A stretch of DNA of 64,000 bases from Collinsella ihumii (GCF_900046475.1 NZ_FCOU01000011.1:24618-88617); one strand, 5' to 3'. Shown: positions 37,290 through 45,980, counted from the first letter of the stretch. Program-made: numbers and translations. Notes: generated from the letters alone by a model not told the origin.

Positions 37290-37709
37290 CTAGACCAGCT
37301 TGCCGTTGCAGTGGTCAATCATGTGCTGGATCATCTGGGCTTCCCAATCGGTGAAGTCGCGACGACGGTTCTTGAGGGCGCCGTCGACCAGCTCGTCGTA
37401 GCTGACCTTGATCTTGATGAAGCGGGTGACCTTGTGGGCGTCCTCGTGCGACAGGCAGCGCTCCTCGCACTTGAACGCGCCGAGGCCCAGCATCATCTTG
37501 GGGTTGTACATCACGTGAACCTGGTCGTTGTCGTCCTTGTAGACGGCGACGGCCTTGGTCACGCCGATCTGGTTGGCGGCCAGGCACACGGCGTCGTCGA
37601 TGGACTCCATGGTATCGATCAGGTCCTGGGCGATGGCGGCATCTTCGGCCGTCGCGGGCTCGCAGGGCTGAGAGAGGATGGCGTCGTCGTGCACGAGCTC
37701 TTTGATCAT
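37290..37709 (-). CDS. Peptide deformylase-like protein lacking the catalytic Glu
   Basis: 139 residues with the deformylase layout: motif 1 as AVCLAANQIGV (residues 40-50), motif 2 as EERCLS with the metal Cys at residue 85, and motif 3 as QHMIDH (H129, H133). The two His ligands are kept, but the catalytic Glu of HExDH is Met130. AAGGGA precedes the start. True deformylases remove the formyl group from nascent proteins; this variant is probably inactive in that reaction or altered, and a standard def should exist elsewhere. No fmt is adjacent. Confidence 0.82.
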   Translation of the reverse strand: MIKELVHDDAILSQPCEPATAEDAAIAQDLIDTMESIDDAVCLAANQIGVTKAVAVYKDDNDQVHVMYNPKMMLGLGAFKCEERCLSHEDAHKVTRFIKIKVSYDELVDGALKNRRRDFTDWEAQMIQHMIDHCNGKLV

Positions 37710-37865
37710 GAACTGTCCCTTCAAAACGTGCAGGTTGGGTGCGGGCGCATTGCGCGCCCCAAGATAGTAGCGCAAAACGCACGGTAAGGCGGCGCGCCCA
37801 CGTAAAGAGCAGCAGCGTGCTACCTTAAGGGAGCCGCATCAGACACCGACCTCATGGAGGGGCGC

Positions 37866-38480
37866 ATGCTCAACATCGTGCTTTTCGAACCCGAGATTCC
37901 CGCCAACACCGGCAACATCGGCCGGACCTGCGTGGTGACTGGCGCGCACCTGCATCTGATCGAGCCGCTCGGGTTCTCGCTCGACAGCAAGATGCTGCAC
38001 CGCGCGGGCCTCGGCTATTGGGACAACCTCAACGTGACGGCGTATGCGAACTGGCAGGATTTCCTCGATCGCTGTGGGCTCGCCGACGACGCGGGACTCA
38101 AGCGCCTGCATCTGCTCACCAAGAAGGCGCAGCGCACCTACGTGCAAGCGACCTATCGCGACGGGGACTACCTCGTCTTCGGAAAGGAGAGCTCGGGGAT
38201 TCCCGAGGAGCTGCTCGCCCGCTACCCGCAGCGCTGCGAGCGGATACCCATGCTGCCCGACGAGACGGCGCTCGCCAACCGCGACAGCTGGCAAGCGCAC
38301 GAGCAGGCCTTGCACCCCAATGCCGAGCGCGCGGCCTCTCCCCTGCTCAGGCAGGATATCTGCGGGAACTTCATCGACACGAGCGACTATCGCATCAGCG
38401 CCCTCAACCTCTCGAACGCCGCCGCCGTCGTCTTGTTCGAGGCCCTGCGGCAAACGGGCTTCCCCGGGATGGGCGCCTAG
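37866..38480 (+). CDS. trmL: tRNA (cytidine(34)-2'-O)-methyltransferase
   Basis: 204 residues of the SPOUT superfamily. MLNIVLFEPEIPANTGNIGR at the N-terminus, TGAHLHLIEPLGF, and YLVFGKESSGIPEELL for the SAM-binding knot region; the family's final NLSNAAAVVLFEALRQ helix is intact. Modifies the wobble base of tRNA-Leu. It is longer than the roughly 155-residue E. coli enzyme because of an insert of about 40 residues (DETALANRDSWQAHEQALHP region) before the terminal knot strand. GGAGGGG precedes the ATG at 37866. Confidence 0.92.
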   Translation: MLNIVLFEPEIPANTGNIGRTCVVTGAHLHLIEPLGFSLDSKMLHRAGLGYWDNLNVTAYANWQDFLDRCGLADDAGLKRLHLLTKKAQRTYVQATYRDGDYLVFGKESSGIPEELLARYPQRCERIPMLPDETALANRDSWQAHEQALHPNAERAASPLLRQDICGNFIDTSDYRISALNLSNAAAVVLFEALRQTGFPGMGA

Positions 38481-38502
38481 AAAAAGGGGCGGGGGAGGCC
38501 GA

Positions 38503-38581
38503 TGACACAAAATGGGCAGTTTGGCACGCTAAAGGGGGCCTACAAGCACTCTTAGCGTGCCAAACTGCCCATTTTGTGTCA
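38503..38581. repeat. Palindrome with TGACACA ends (family E)
   Basis: Perfect 30-bp arms (38503-38532 and 38552-38581) around a 19-nt loop. The left flank reads GGCCGATGACACA, the same start as the element at 20508-20603, although the interior differs. Lies after trmL and before the purF-like terminator. Confidence 0.9.
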
Positions 38582-38691
38582 TTGACCCCCCCTTTCTCTG
38601 GATCTCTGGGGAAGGCGGGGGATACCCCGTTTGCATCATCGGCCAATACCCAGACGACACTCGAAGAAAGTCCTGTCGTCCTTCTCTATAA

Positions 38692-38749
38692 AAACCGTCG
38701 CCGGCGCCAGAAGGTCGAAAACTCGCGACCTCCCAACGCCGGCGACGGA
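38692..38749 (-). terminator. Terminator of the PurF-like gene
   Basis: On the minus strand, 12-bp perfect arms CCGTCGCCGGCG/CGCCGGCGACGG enclose a second small AGGTCG/CGACCT hairpin and are followed by TTTTTA. It lies about 60 nt after the gene's stop, beyond a family A repeat. Confidence 0.75.
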
Positions 38750-38772
38750 TACTCGCTTACCTGCGGGGAACG

Positions 38773-38807
38773 ATGGGTTGGAACGAACCCGTCCCCGATC
38801 AACCCAT
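38773..38807 (-). repeat. Family A repeat unit
   Basis: Complement orientation of the 35-nt unit, ATGGGTTGGAACGAACCCGT then CCCCGATCAACCCAT, three bases changed from the commonest form. Lies immediately after the PurF-like stop codon. Confidence 0.85.
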
Positions 38808-38810
38808 CGG

Positions 38811-40241
38811 TTACTCTTTGCCGTCCCAGCAGTAGGTGCACACCTTCGACGGATCGATGCCGATCGCCTCGAGCATGCCGGACAGGCTCTGGTAGCCCAG
38901 GCTGTCGAAGCCGAGCTGTTCGCAGATGCGGCGTAGCAGGCAGCCTCCGCGCTCGGTGGAGCTGTCGGCGTACTCGTCGAGGTGCTTGTCGCCCTCGGGA
39001 CCCTCGAGCTCGCGCACGACGCGGCGGGCGATAAGGTCCATGTCCGACTTGCCGCGCGAGAACGACAGGTACTTGCAGCTGAACATGATCGGCGGGCACG
39101 CGGAGCGCATGTGCACCTCTTTGGCGCCGGCCTCGTACAGGAAGTTGACCGTCTTGCCGAGCTGCGTTCCGCGCACGATGGAGTCGTCGACGAACAGCAG
39201 CTTCTTGTCGCGGATGAGCTCGGGCACCGGAATCTGCTTCATCTCGGCGATACGGTCGCGCACGCTCTGGTTGGTCGGCATGAAGGAGCGCGACCAGGTG
39301 GGCGTGTACTTGATGAACGGGCGGGCGAACGTGGCCCCGCACTCGTTGGCGTAGCCGATGGCGTGCGGCAGGCCGGAGTCGGGCACGCCGGCCACGTAGT
39401 CGACCTCGGGCAGCGTGCCGGCCGCGGCCTCGTCGCGCGCCATGATGTGCCCGTTGCGGTAGCGCATGACCTCGACGTTCACGCCCTCGTAGTTGGAGTT
39501 GGGATAGCCGTAGTACACCCAGAGGAACGCGCAGATCTTCATCTGGTCACCGGCGGGAGCCACCGTCTCGTAGCCGTCGGCCGTGATGCGCACGATCTCG
39601 CCCGACCCGAGCTCATATTCGTCTTCGTAGCCGAGCTTGTGGTAGACGAACGACTCGAACGAGATGCAGTAGCCCTCGCCGTTCGCATCGCGGCCGATGA
39701 GCACCGGCAGGCGCCCCATGCGGTCGCGGGCGGCGAAAATCGTCCCGTCCTCGGTCATGACGAGCAGCGTCAGCGAGCCCTTGACGGCCTTCTGGGCGAA
39801 CATGATGCCCTCGACCAGGTCTTCCTTTTGATTGATGAGCGCCGCGACGAGCTCGGTGTTGTTCACCGCGCCCGAGCTCATGGCCATGAACTGGGAGCCG
39901 CCGCGCTCGAAGTAGTCCTCGATGAGCTCGTTGGCGTTGTTGATGATGCCGACCGTCGTGATGGCGAACGTGCCGAGATGGGAACGGACCAGCAGCGGCT
40001 GCGGGTCGGTATCACTGATGCAGCCGATACCGCTCGTACCGTGGAAATGCTCCAGGTCCCCATCGAAACGAGAACGGAACGGCGTGTTCTCGATGGAATG
40101 GATCTCCTTTTGGAAACCGCCCGTACCCTCGCAGAACACCATGCCAGCGCGCCTTGTGCCCAAATGGGAATGGTAGTCCACGCCGAAGAATACGTCGAGC
40201 ACCACGTCGCGCTTGGATGCCGCACCAAAGAAACCGCCCAT
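38811..40241 (-). CDS. PurF-like amidophosphoribosyltransferase lacking the N-terminal catalytic Cys
   Basis: 476 residues aligned along the whole PurF family: N-terminal Ntn glutaminase fold (about 1-230) and a phosphoribosyltransferase domain with an intact PRPP loop LLFVDDSIVRGTQLGK (348-363). Cys residues at 237, 382, 434/440 and the final CTYC (468, 471) resemble the 4Fe-4S ligands of Bacillus-type PurF. In functional PurF the protein starts with Cys after Met removal; here it reads MGGFFGAAS, so the glutaminase nucleophile is a Gly. GGGAGGGG precedes this ATG, so a mis-start is unlikely. It may use free ammonia, have another role, or accompany a normal PurF elsewhere. Confidence 0.85.
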   Translation of the reverse strand: MGGFFGAASKRDVVLDVFFGVDYHSHLGTRRAGMVFCEGTGGFQKEIHSIENTPFRSRFDGDLEHFHGTSGIGCISDTDPQPLLVRSHLGTFAITTVGIINNANELIEDYFERGGSQFMAMSSGAVNNTELVAALINQKEDLVEGIMFAQKAVKGSLTLLVMTEDGTIFAARDRMGRLPVLIGRDANGEGYCISFESFVYHKLGYEDEYELGSGEIVRITADGYETVAPAGDQMKICAFLWVYYGYPNSNYEGVNVEVMRYRNGHIMARDEAAAGTLPEVDYVAGVPDSGLPHAIGYANECGATFARPFIKYTPTWSRSFMPTNQSVRDRIAEMKQIPVPELIRDKKLLFVDDSIVRGTQLGKTVNFLYEAGAKEVHMRSACPPIMFSCKYLSFSRGKSDMDLIARRVVRELEGPEGDKHLDEYADSSTERGGCLLRRICEQLGFDSLGYQSLSGMLEAIGIDPSKVCTYCWDGKE

Positions 40242-40427
40242 GAAACCCCTCCCGTACGGTTTTTTGTGAACGCACCAAGTATAGAGGGTATGACCGGCGC
40301 TCATTTGGGAACGGTCACATTTTTGTCAGAACGCCGTAAATCGAGCTGATCGGAGCGCGGCTCGCGCTTTTGGCGCCGCCGCCATGGCGGCGCACGCGGC
40401 GGAACGGTCCGGCGCACGCACCTTGCC

Positions 40428-41303
40428 TTACGCGGCGAGGCACTGGCCGCAGGGCTCGTACCCGAGGCGCTCGGCCTCGTCGAGCGTGCCCTCGAACTCC
40501 TTGCGGTTCGCGGGGGCAATGTCGTCGACACCGGGGCAGGCGGGATCGTGCACCTTGCGGGAGTTGGTGTTGAGCACATAGTCGCCCTCGACCTCCGGCT
40601 CGGTATCCGCATCGCTCGCGCTCGGCTCCTGCGCCAGCCACGCATCGCCGGTCCGGTAGTCGATCTCCACGCCCGGCTGCACGTTGGGGCACCAGATGGA
40701 GAAATCGATGCCGCGGCCGTCGTCCTCAAGGGAGTACGCCTCGACGCGCACACCCCGGCACAGCAGCTCGTCGCCCTCGAACACGGGGGCGGACCGGTAG
40801 AGCACATGGTTGTCCGTGTCGTAGATGTAGTCGGCGACCTGCTCCTCGTAAGGTCGCATGGCGTCGGCGTTCATCCAGCGCGTGCCGGTCACCAGGTTGC
40901 GCTCGTTCGCGTTTTCCGCCGAGAGCGCCCACCCTATGAGATGGCTTCGGTTGTACAGCGACTCCCCCTCGATGAAGTCGTAGCGGATGGAATGCCAGCC
41001 GGTCGGATGGATCTCGCTGATGCTCTCGCGCTCCTCTCCGTACGCGGGGATCGTCTCGGGGCCCAGGCAGGCCATGGCGGCGCCGCACCTGCCGAGGTCG
41101 TCCAGCTCGCTGTACGACTCATATCCCAGGTGCCCGAGGGCGTAATAGATCTCCTCCTGGGAAAACGACGCGCGCTCCACGGTGACTTCCGCCGCCACGG
41201 AACTGCCCGCCGTCGCCACCCGGTCGTCGGCGGTGCAGCCGCCGAGCGCCATCGCGCACGCGAGGAGCAGGGCCAAGACCAGCGATGGGATCCGTTTGGA
41301 CAC
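40428..41303 (-). CDS. Secreted lipoprotein DNA/RNA non-specific endonuclease
   Basis: 291 residues from a GTG preceded by AAGGAGG. Signal peptide with lipobox ALGGC (C23). The nuclease domain contains LYNRSHLIGWALSAENANER followed by NLVTGTRWMN: the beta-beta-alpha metal nuclease motif with catalytic His121 and the metal-binding Asn of the ENANERN segment. A C-terminal tail, VLNTNSRKVHDPACPGVDDI and YEPCGQC, has the spaced H-C...CxxC residues of an Ada-like small metal or DNA-binding module. It would act at the cell surface, degrading external nucleic acid. A paralogue is at 48948-50006. Confidence 0.88.
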   Translation of the reverse strand: MSKRIPSLVLALLLACAMALGGCTADDRVATAGSSVAAEVTVERASFSQEEIYYALGHLGYESYSELDDLGRCGAAMACLGPETIPAYGEERESISEIHPTGWHSIRYDFIEGESLYNRSHLIGWALSAENANERNLVTGTRWMNADAMRPYEEQVADYIYDTDNHVLYRSAPVFEGDELLCRGVRVEAYSLEDDGRGIDFSIWCPNVQPGVEIDYRTGDAWLAQEPSASDADTEPEVEGDYVLNTNSRKVHDPACPGVDDIAPANRKEFEGTLDEAERLGYEPCGQCLAA

Positions 41304-41410
41304 GAAAGCCTCCTTGTTGCGGAACGTGGACGTAGCGCCCATCATCCTAGCGCACGTCGGGGCGGCGCGGAGTCCGCCTCAACGAGCCGTTCGGGCGCCG
41401 ACGGACCCCC

Positions 41411-41504
41411 TGCAAATCGGGGACGTACCTTCTGCGTGCATTTTTGCACGCAGAAGGTACGTCCCCGATTTGCATGCACGCAGAAGGTACGTCCCCGATT
41501 TGCA
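41411..41504. repeat. Family B palindrome with a third arm copy
   Basis: 30-bp perfect arms (41411-41440 and 41445-41474) around a TTTT loop; core GGGGACGTACCTTCTGCG. An exact third copy of the right arm follows directly at 41475-41504. Ends 3 bp before the phosphatase gene's stop codon. Confidence 0.92.
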
Positions 41505-41506
41505 AT

Positions 41507-42286
41507 CTAGACGAGGTAGCGGGCCCTTAATTCGTCGCGCGCTGCGCGGTCGACGCCGAGCGCACGGGAGAGATACTCCTCGACCGAACCGTATGCGCCC
41601 TCGATCGCATCGACCGCAGCGGCGAGATAGCGCGGGTCGACGCCGTTCAGGTAGTCCATGGGGTCGCAGGTCGCAAGGTCTATGCCGTAGAACCGGTTCG
41701 TGGCCATGTAGTCCGCCTTGACGACCTCCCACGGCACGCCCAGGGCCACCTCCATGAGCACACTCGCCATGCCGCACCGGTCCTTGCCCGCGGTGCAGTG
41801 CCACAGCACCGCGCCCTCCTCGAGCTTAAGGATCTCCTGGAAAAACGAACGGTAGGCGGCAACGCCCAGGTCATCGATCACGAGATAGGGGTACAGCGTG
41901 ATCATGAGCTGCGCCGGCTCGACCTCGCCGCGGCGCATCTGGGCCCGCACGCGGTCCATGTCCTCGTCGCTGCGCGAGACGCCCGATCCGTACTCTTGGA
42001 ACACGGGAAGGTGCACGAACCGCACGCCGGGCAGCTCATCGATTGGGTCGGGGCGCTCGGAGCATTCGACATCGGTGCGCAGGTCGATATCGAGCCCGAG
42101 CCGGTACTCGTCGCGCAGCCGGGCGAGGTCTGCAGCCGTCGCAGGAGCCAGCAGCCCGGAACGCAGAAGGCAACGCGGCTTGATTCGCCTGTCGTCCGCG
42201 GCGGGCATGCCGCCCAAGTCGCGGGTGTTGGGAAGCCCCTCGAAATCGATGATGCCGTGATCGGGGTGCGCGGCGCTCGGCTCCAT
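41507..42286 (-). CDS. Tyrosine-protein phosphatase (dual-specificity-like)
   Basis: 259 residues with the active-site loop WHCTAGKDRCG (nucleophile C164, Arg170) typical of bacterial PTPs related to IphP and lipid phosphatases. N-terminal NTRDLGGMPAADDRRIKPRC and GLDIDLRTDVECSERPDP are also characteristic. GGGAGG precedes the ATG. No signal peptide. Substrates might be phosphotyrosine proteins or phosphoinositides. Monocistronic between the nuclease and CAP-protein genes. Confidence 0.88.
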   Translation of the reverse strand: MEPSAAHPDHGIIDFEGLPNTRDLGGMPAADDRRIKPRCLLRSGLLAPATAADLARLRDEYRLGLDIDLRTDVECSERPDPIDELPGVRFVHLPVFQEYGSGVSRSDEDMDRVRAQMRRGEVEPAQLMITLYPYLVIDDLGVAAYRSFFQEILKLEEGAVLWHCTAGKDRCGMASVLMEVALGVPWEVVKADYMATNRFYGIDLATCDPMDYLNGVDPRYLAAAVDAIEGAYGSVEEYLSRALGVDRAARDELRARYLV

Positions 42287-42479
42287 GTTCCATCCTCCCG
42301 GTGACCTCGTGGAATCGTTCACATCAGAGAAAGCGCCAACCGGCCGCATCCGCGCCCTGCGCGAAATGAGCCGATCAGCGGTTCCCAAGATACCAGAGGA
42401 TGCACCGATCCGTGTCATGCGCGCGTAAAGACGGGGCCGCGCCGACGCGTGAGCCCCGCCCATACGCCTCCGCGGTCGA

Positions 42480-43583
42480 TCAGTAGGCCGCGAACAGCTC
42501 GACCCAGTGCTTGGTGCCCGAGCCGTCGATAAAGCATGCGGCGCCGAAGACCGTGGACTCCGGGTTGACCATGTTGTAGTGATGGCCCATCGATGAGGTC
42601 CAGGCGGCGTTGACCGCCTCCGCGCTCCGCTGCTTCATCGCGATGTTCTCGGCGCAGGTGTAGGGCCTCCCCAGCTCGAGCCTGAAGGGCATCACCTCCT
42701 GGAACCCGCTGCCGTCGGGGCGGTAGTGCGAGAAGGTGATCGACAGCTCGCTTGCCCGCAGTCGAGCGGCCTCCGCGACCTCGTCGTCCCAGGCAAGCGG
42801 CGCCACCCCGGAGCGGGCGCGCTCGGCGTTCACCATGGCGAGCAGGTCATAGGCCTCGCCCTCGCTCTGCGAGCCCCCGAACACGTACGCGCCGGTCGTC
42901 TTGTCGAAGTACCGCGCGGCGCCGTCGATGGTGTGCCAGCCCTTGACCATGCGGCCGGTCGAGGCGTGGTAGTACACCCATCTCGTGGCAGCAAGCCCGC
43001 CGTCGGGGTCCGTGGTCATGAACTGCCAGCCGTAGAGCACGGCGCCCGTCACGTCGTCGAAGTACATCCAGCCGGGCTCGTCGCCGTGCGATCCGTCGAT
43101 ATAGCGCTCGCCGTGCGCCATCTGGCCGGTCGTGTAGTCGTAGAACACCCACTTGCCTCCGTTGGAGGGCACGTAGGTGAAGCCCTTGAGCATCTCTCCG
43201 GTCACGGGGTCGAAGTAGTACCAGCCGCCGTAGCGGAAGTCCTCGCCCTTGACCATGTGGCCCTCCGCGTCGTAGCGCACCCACTTGCCGCGCGTGCGGT
43301 CGTCGTTGGAGACCGGCACGAAGACGTCCTTGTCCCGGGCCATGGTCCCGTCGGCGTCGAACCAGTACCACGCGTTCGACTCGGGGTCGTAGACCTGCTT
43401 GTCGCGGGCCATGACGCCGTCGTCGTACCAGTAGCGCTCGCCGCCCACCTCGTCCCAGCCGTTCTGGGGCGCGGCCGCGGCGGGCAGCGCCGTCGCCACC
43501 ATGAGCAGCACCGCCCACACCATGGAGGCGATGCCGAACGCACGCATCCGTGCAGGTCGCCTTACCCTAGTCTTCTTCCCCAT
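42480..43583 (-). CDS. Secreted CAP-domain protein with choline-binding-like repeats
   Basis: 367 residues. A long basic signal peptide ends near ALPAAAA (about residue 38). Residues 40-240 are tandem aromatic repeats of about 20-30 residues (WYWFDADGTMARDK, WVRYDAEGHMVKG, WYYFDPVTGEMLKGF, WVFYDYTTGQMAHGE, WMYFDDVTGAVLYGW), the cell-wall-binding type found in choline- or glucan-binding proteins. The C-terminal 125 residues form a CAP/SCP domain (LLAMVNAERARSGVAPLAWD, ELSITFSHYRPDG, ENIA, WTSSMGHHYNMVNPE). It should sit in the envelope, possibly as an adhesin or enzyme. A later in-frame ATG (MRAFG) is an alternative start. Confidence 0.88.
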   Translation of the reverse strand: MGKKTRVRRPARMRAFGIASMVWAVLLMVATALPAAAAPQNGWDEVGGERYWYDDGVMARDKQVYDPESNAWYWFDADGTMARDKDVFVPVSNDDRTRGKWVRYDAEGHMVKGEDFRYGGWYYFDPVTGEMLKGFTYVPSNGGKWVFYDYTTGQMAHGERYIDGSHGDEPGWMYFDDVTGAVLYGWQFMTTDPDGGLAATRWVYYHASTGRMVKGWHTIDGAARYFDKTTGAYVFGGSQSEGEAYDLLAMVNAERARSGVAPLAWDDEVAEAARLRASELSITFSHYRPDGSGFQEVMPFRLELGRPYTCAENIAMKQRSAEAVNAAWTSSMGHHYNMVNPESTVFGAACFIDGSGTKHWVELFAAY

Positions 43584-43756
43584 CGCAACCCCCTTATGGT
43601 CCGCGCGCCCGAAGGGCGCAGCAACAACCGGTCCCCTCCATTGTTATTGACCGACACCCCATCCCCGCCCCGCGGCTCGCCCAACGGTTTCGACCGTTCG
43701 CCCAGCGCGACGTGAGAAAATGGAGGCTACCCGCCGATGCCGTGGAGGATGATCGC

Positions 43757-45670
43757 ATGCTCGATATCAAACGTGTTCTCATGAGCGCCAAGAGCCACAA
43801 GCGCGGCGACGTCTGTCCGCTTGAGACGCCGTGGGGCGCCACACTCGATCCCGACCGGGTGCTTCCGGAATATCCGCGCCCGACCATGGTTCGGCCCGCA
43901 TATACCATGCTCAACGGGTATTGGGAGTTCGCCATCCGGCCGATTCCGGAGGAATACCGCCATGCGCAGGCGCTCTCGACCGGAAGGGTCCTCAACATGC
44001 TGGCGGCAGCCCCCGAACCCGAGCGCTACGATGGGCGCATCCTGGTCCCCTTCTCGCCCGAAGCGCCCGCCTCGGGCGTCGGCCGCGTGCTGCAGCCCGA
44101 CGAGCTGCTGTGGTATACGAGGACCGTCGATATTCCGGACCTCGATGAGCTCGAGCGGCTGATCGTGCGCTTCGGGGCGGTCGACTGGGCGTGCTCCCTC
44201 ATGGTCGACGGCAAACCGGCGGCGACCCACATAGGCGGCTACCTGCCTTTCGATGCGGACATCACCGATTTCGCGCGCGGGCGCCGCTCGCTTCGGCTGG
44301 CGCTATGCGTCTACGACCCGAGCGACGCCGGCGTCCAGCCGCGCGGCAAGCAGCGCCTCGACGCCGGCGGCATCTGGTACACCCCGCAAAGCGGCATATG
44401 GCAAAGCGCCTGGTACGAGGTGGTGCCCGCGGTTCACGTCGAATCGCTTGCGCTCAACGGCGCCGCCGACGGCACGCTGCGCATCGAAGGCGCGCTCGCC
44501 GATCCGCGCGGGCTGCTGCGCGAGGGCGACTCGATCGATCTCGTCGTGCGCGACCATGAGGGGCGGGACGTCGCCACGGCACGCCTGCCGATAGCTGGGC
44601 GTCGGGTGCACGGCGCGATCGACGTCGCGCATCTGCACCTCTGGTCTCCCGACGACCCCTACCTCTACGATGTCGACGTCGCCGTGTGCGCCCGGGGGCT
44701 TTCGGGCAGGCAGGACGCCCCCTCCAGCTACTGCGCCTTTCGGACCGCCGAGGTCAAGCGCGACGAGTCCGGCGTGGCGCGCTTCTTCCTCAACGGCTCC
44801 CCCGTGTTCATCAAGGGCGTGCTCGACCAAGGCTACTGGCCCGAGGGCCTCATGACCGCGCCGTCCGACGAGGCGCTGGTCCACGACATCCTCGCCATGA
44901 AGCAGGCGGGGTTCAACATGCTGCGCAAGCACATCAAGATCGAGTGCGCGCGCTGGTACTATCACTGCGACCGGCTCGGCATGCTCGTGTGGCAGGACGC
45001 CGTGTCCGGCGGCGGCGCCTACAGCCCCTGGCACACCAGCCGCAAGCCGACCCTGGTCAAGGCGTCATGGGACCGGTTCCGCGACGACACCCCGCGCCAC
45101 CGTGCCGCCCTGTCGTCAGGCAGCGCGGAGTACCGGCGCGAATGGCTCGAGATGACCCGCGATATGGTCCTGCAGCTCGCCGGGCACCCTTCGATCGTGA
45201 CCTGGGTGCTGTTCAACGAGGGCTGGGGGCAGTTCGACGCGCGCGAGATGAGCGAGCGGATCCACGAGCTCGATCCGACGCGCCCGATCGACGCCACGAG
45301 CGGGTGGTACGACCAGCGATGCGGCGACTACCTCTCGCAGCACAATTACTTCCGGCCGCTGACCGTCGACTGCGACCGCCGCGTCCCGGTCGGCTATGCG
45401 CAGGAGCGCGGCAACCGCGCGTTCGTGATCTCGGAGTTCGGCGGCTGGACGCAGGCGATCCCCGGACATACCGTGTCCCCCTACTCATATGGCTACGGCA
45501 ACTTCCCGACGCTGGACGCCTGGCGCGACGCGGTGCGGCACACGCTCGACGAGGCGGCGTCGCTCGAGGCGCTCGGCCTCGCGGGCTACGTCTACACGCA
45601 GCTGTCCGACGTGGAGGAGGAGCTGAACGGGCTGCTCACCTATGACCGCCGCGTCAACAAGCTCGACTAG
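43757..45670 (+). CDS. Glycoside hydrolase family 2 protein
   Basis: 637 residues, cytoplasmic (no signal peptide). Domains: N-terminal jelly roll (about 35-215), immunoglobulin-like middle, and TIM barrel (from about 330). Catalytic acid/base is E488 in VLFNEGWGQF and nucleophile E560 in VISEFGGW. FFLNGSPVFIKGVLDQGYWP and AGFNMLRKHIKIECARWYYH are typical GH2 segments. GGAGGATG precedes the ATG at 43757. GH2 enzymes remove terminal beta-galactose, beta-glucuronate or beta-mannose; nothing here decides which, and no sugar transporter is adjacent. Confidence 0.9.
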   Translation: MLDIKRVLMSAKSHKRGDVCPLETPWGATLDPDRVLPEYPRPTMVRPAYTMLNGYWEFAIRPIPEEYRHAQALSTGRVLNMLAAAPEPERYDGRILVPFSPEAPASGVGRVLQPDELLWYTRTVDIPDLDELERLIVRFGAVDWACSLMVDGKPAATHIGGYLPFDADITDFARGRRSLRLALCVYDPSDAGVQPRGKQRLDAGGIWYTPQSGIWQSAWYEVVPAVHVESLALNGAADGTLRIEGALADPRGLLREGDSIDLVVRDHEGRDVATARLPIAGRRVHGAIDVAHLHLWSPDDPYLYDVDVAVCARGLSGRQDAPSSYCAFRTAEVKRDESGVARFFLNGSPVFIKGVLDQGYWPEGLMTAPSDEALVHDILAMKQAGFNMLRKHIKIECARWYYHCDRLGMLVWQDAVSGGGAYSPWHTSRKPTLVKASWDRFRDDTPRHRAALSSGSAEYRREWLEMTRDMVLQLAGHPSIVTWVLFNEGWGQFDAREMSERIHELDPTRPIDATSGWYDQRCGDYLSQHNYFRPLTVDCDRRVPVGYAQERGNRAFVISEFGGWTQAIPGHTVSPYSYGYGNFPTLDAWRDAVRHTLDEAASLEALGLAGYVYTQLSDVEEELNGLLTYDRRVNKLD

Positions 45671-45712
45671 GGAGGCGCCGGAGGACCCCGGATGCCGCGC
45701 TCCCGTGCGAAC

Positions 45713-45919
45713 GTGGCTAGAAATTTCTGTTTTGCTGTAAGCCGGCTCGAATGGAGGCGACCGATTTGACCGCAATGCCCGCATCGGCTGCTTATGATGC
45801 ATGCGTCGTGGCCCCAAATGCCTCGGATGCGGCCTCAGCAGGGGAAGAAGCGGCACCGACGACGGGTTCCAGGCCCGATCGCGCGGCGCCGCAACAGCAA
45901 AACAGAAATTTCTAGCCAC
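45713..45919. repeat. Long-spacer inverted repeat, 26-bp arms
   Basis: Perfect 26-bp arms (GTGGCTAGAAATTTCTGTTT and six more bases) at 45713-45738 and 45894-45919, with 155 bp between that hold no gene. Begins 40 bp after the GH2 stop. Same general layout as the elements near 20.3, 21.7 and 55.4 kb. Confidence 0.88.
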
Positions 45920-45980
45920 TTTCGCCGGAAGAGGGTGCAGCCGGGGCGACGCGGGCCGTGTTCTTTTACCGGACAGAAGA

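Noticed and set aside
41411..41504. Three arm copies as a possible CRISPR array
   Set aside because: The copies are adjacent inverted and direct arms with no spacers of constant length and no cas genes, so it is a palindrome with an extra arm.
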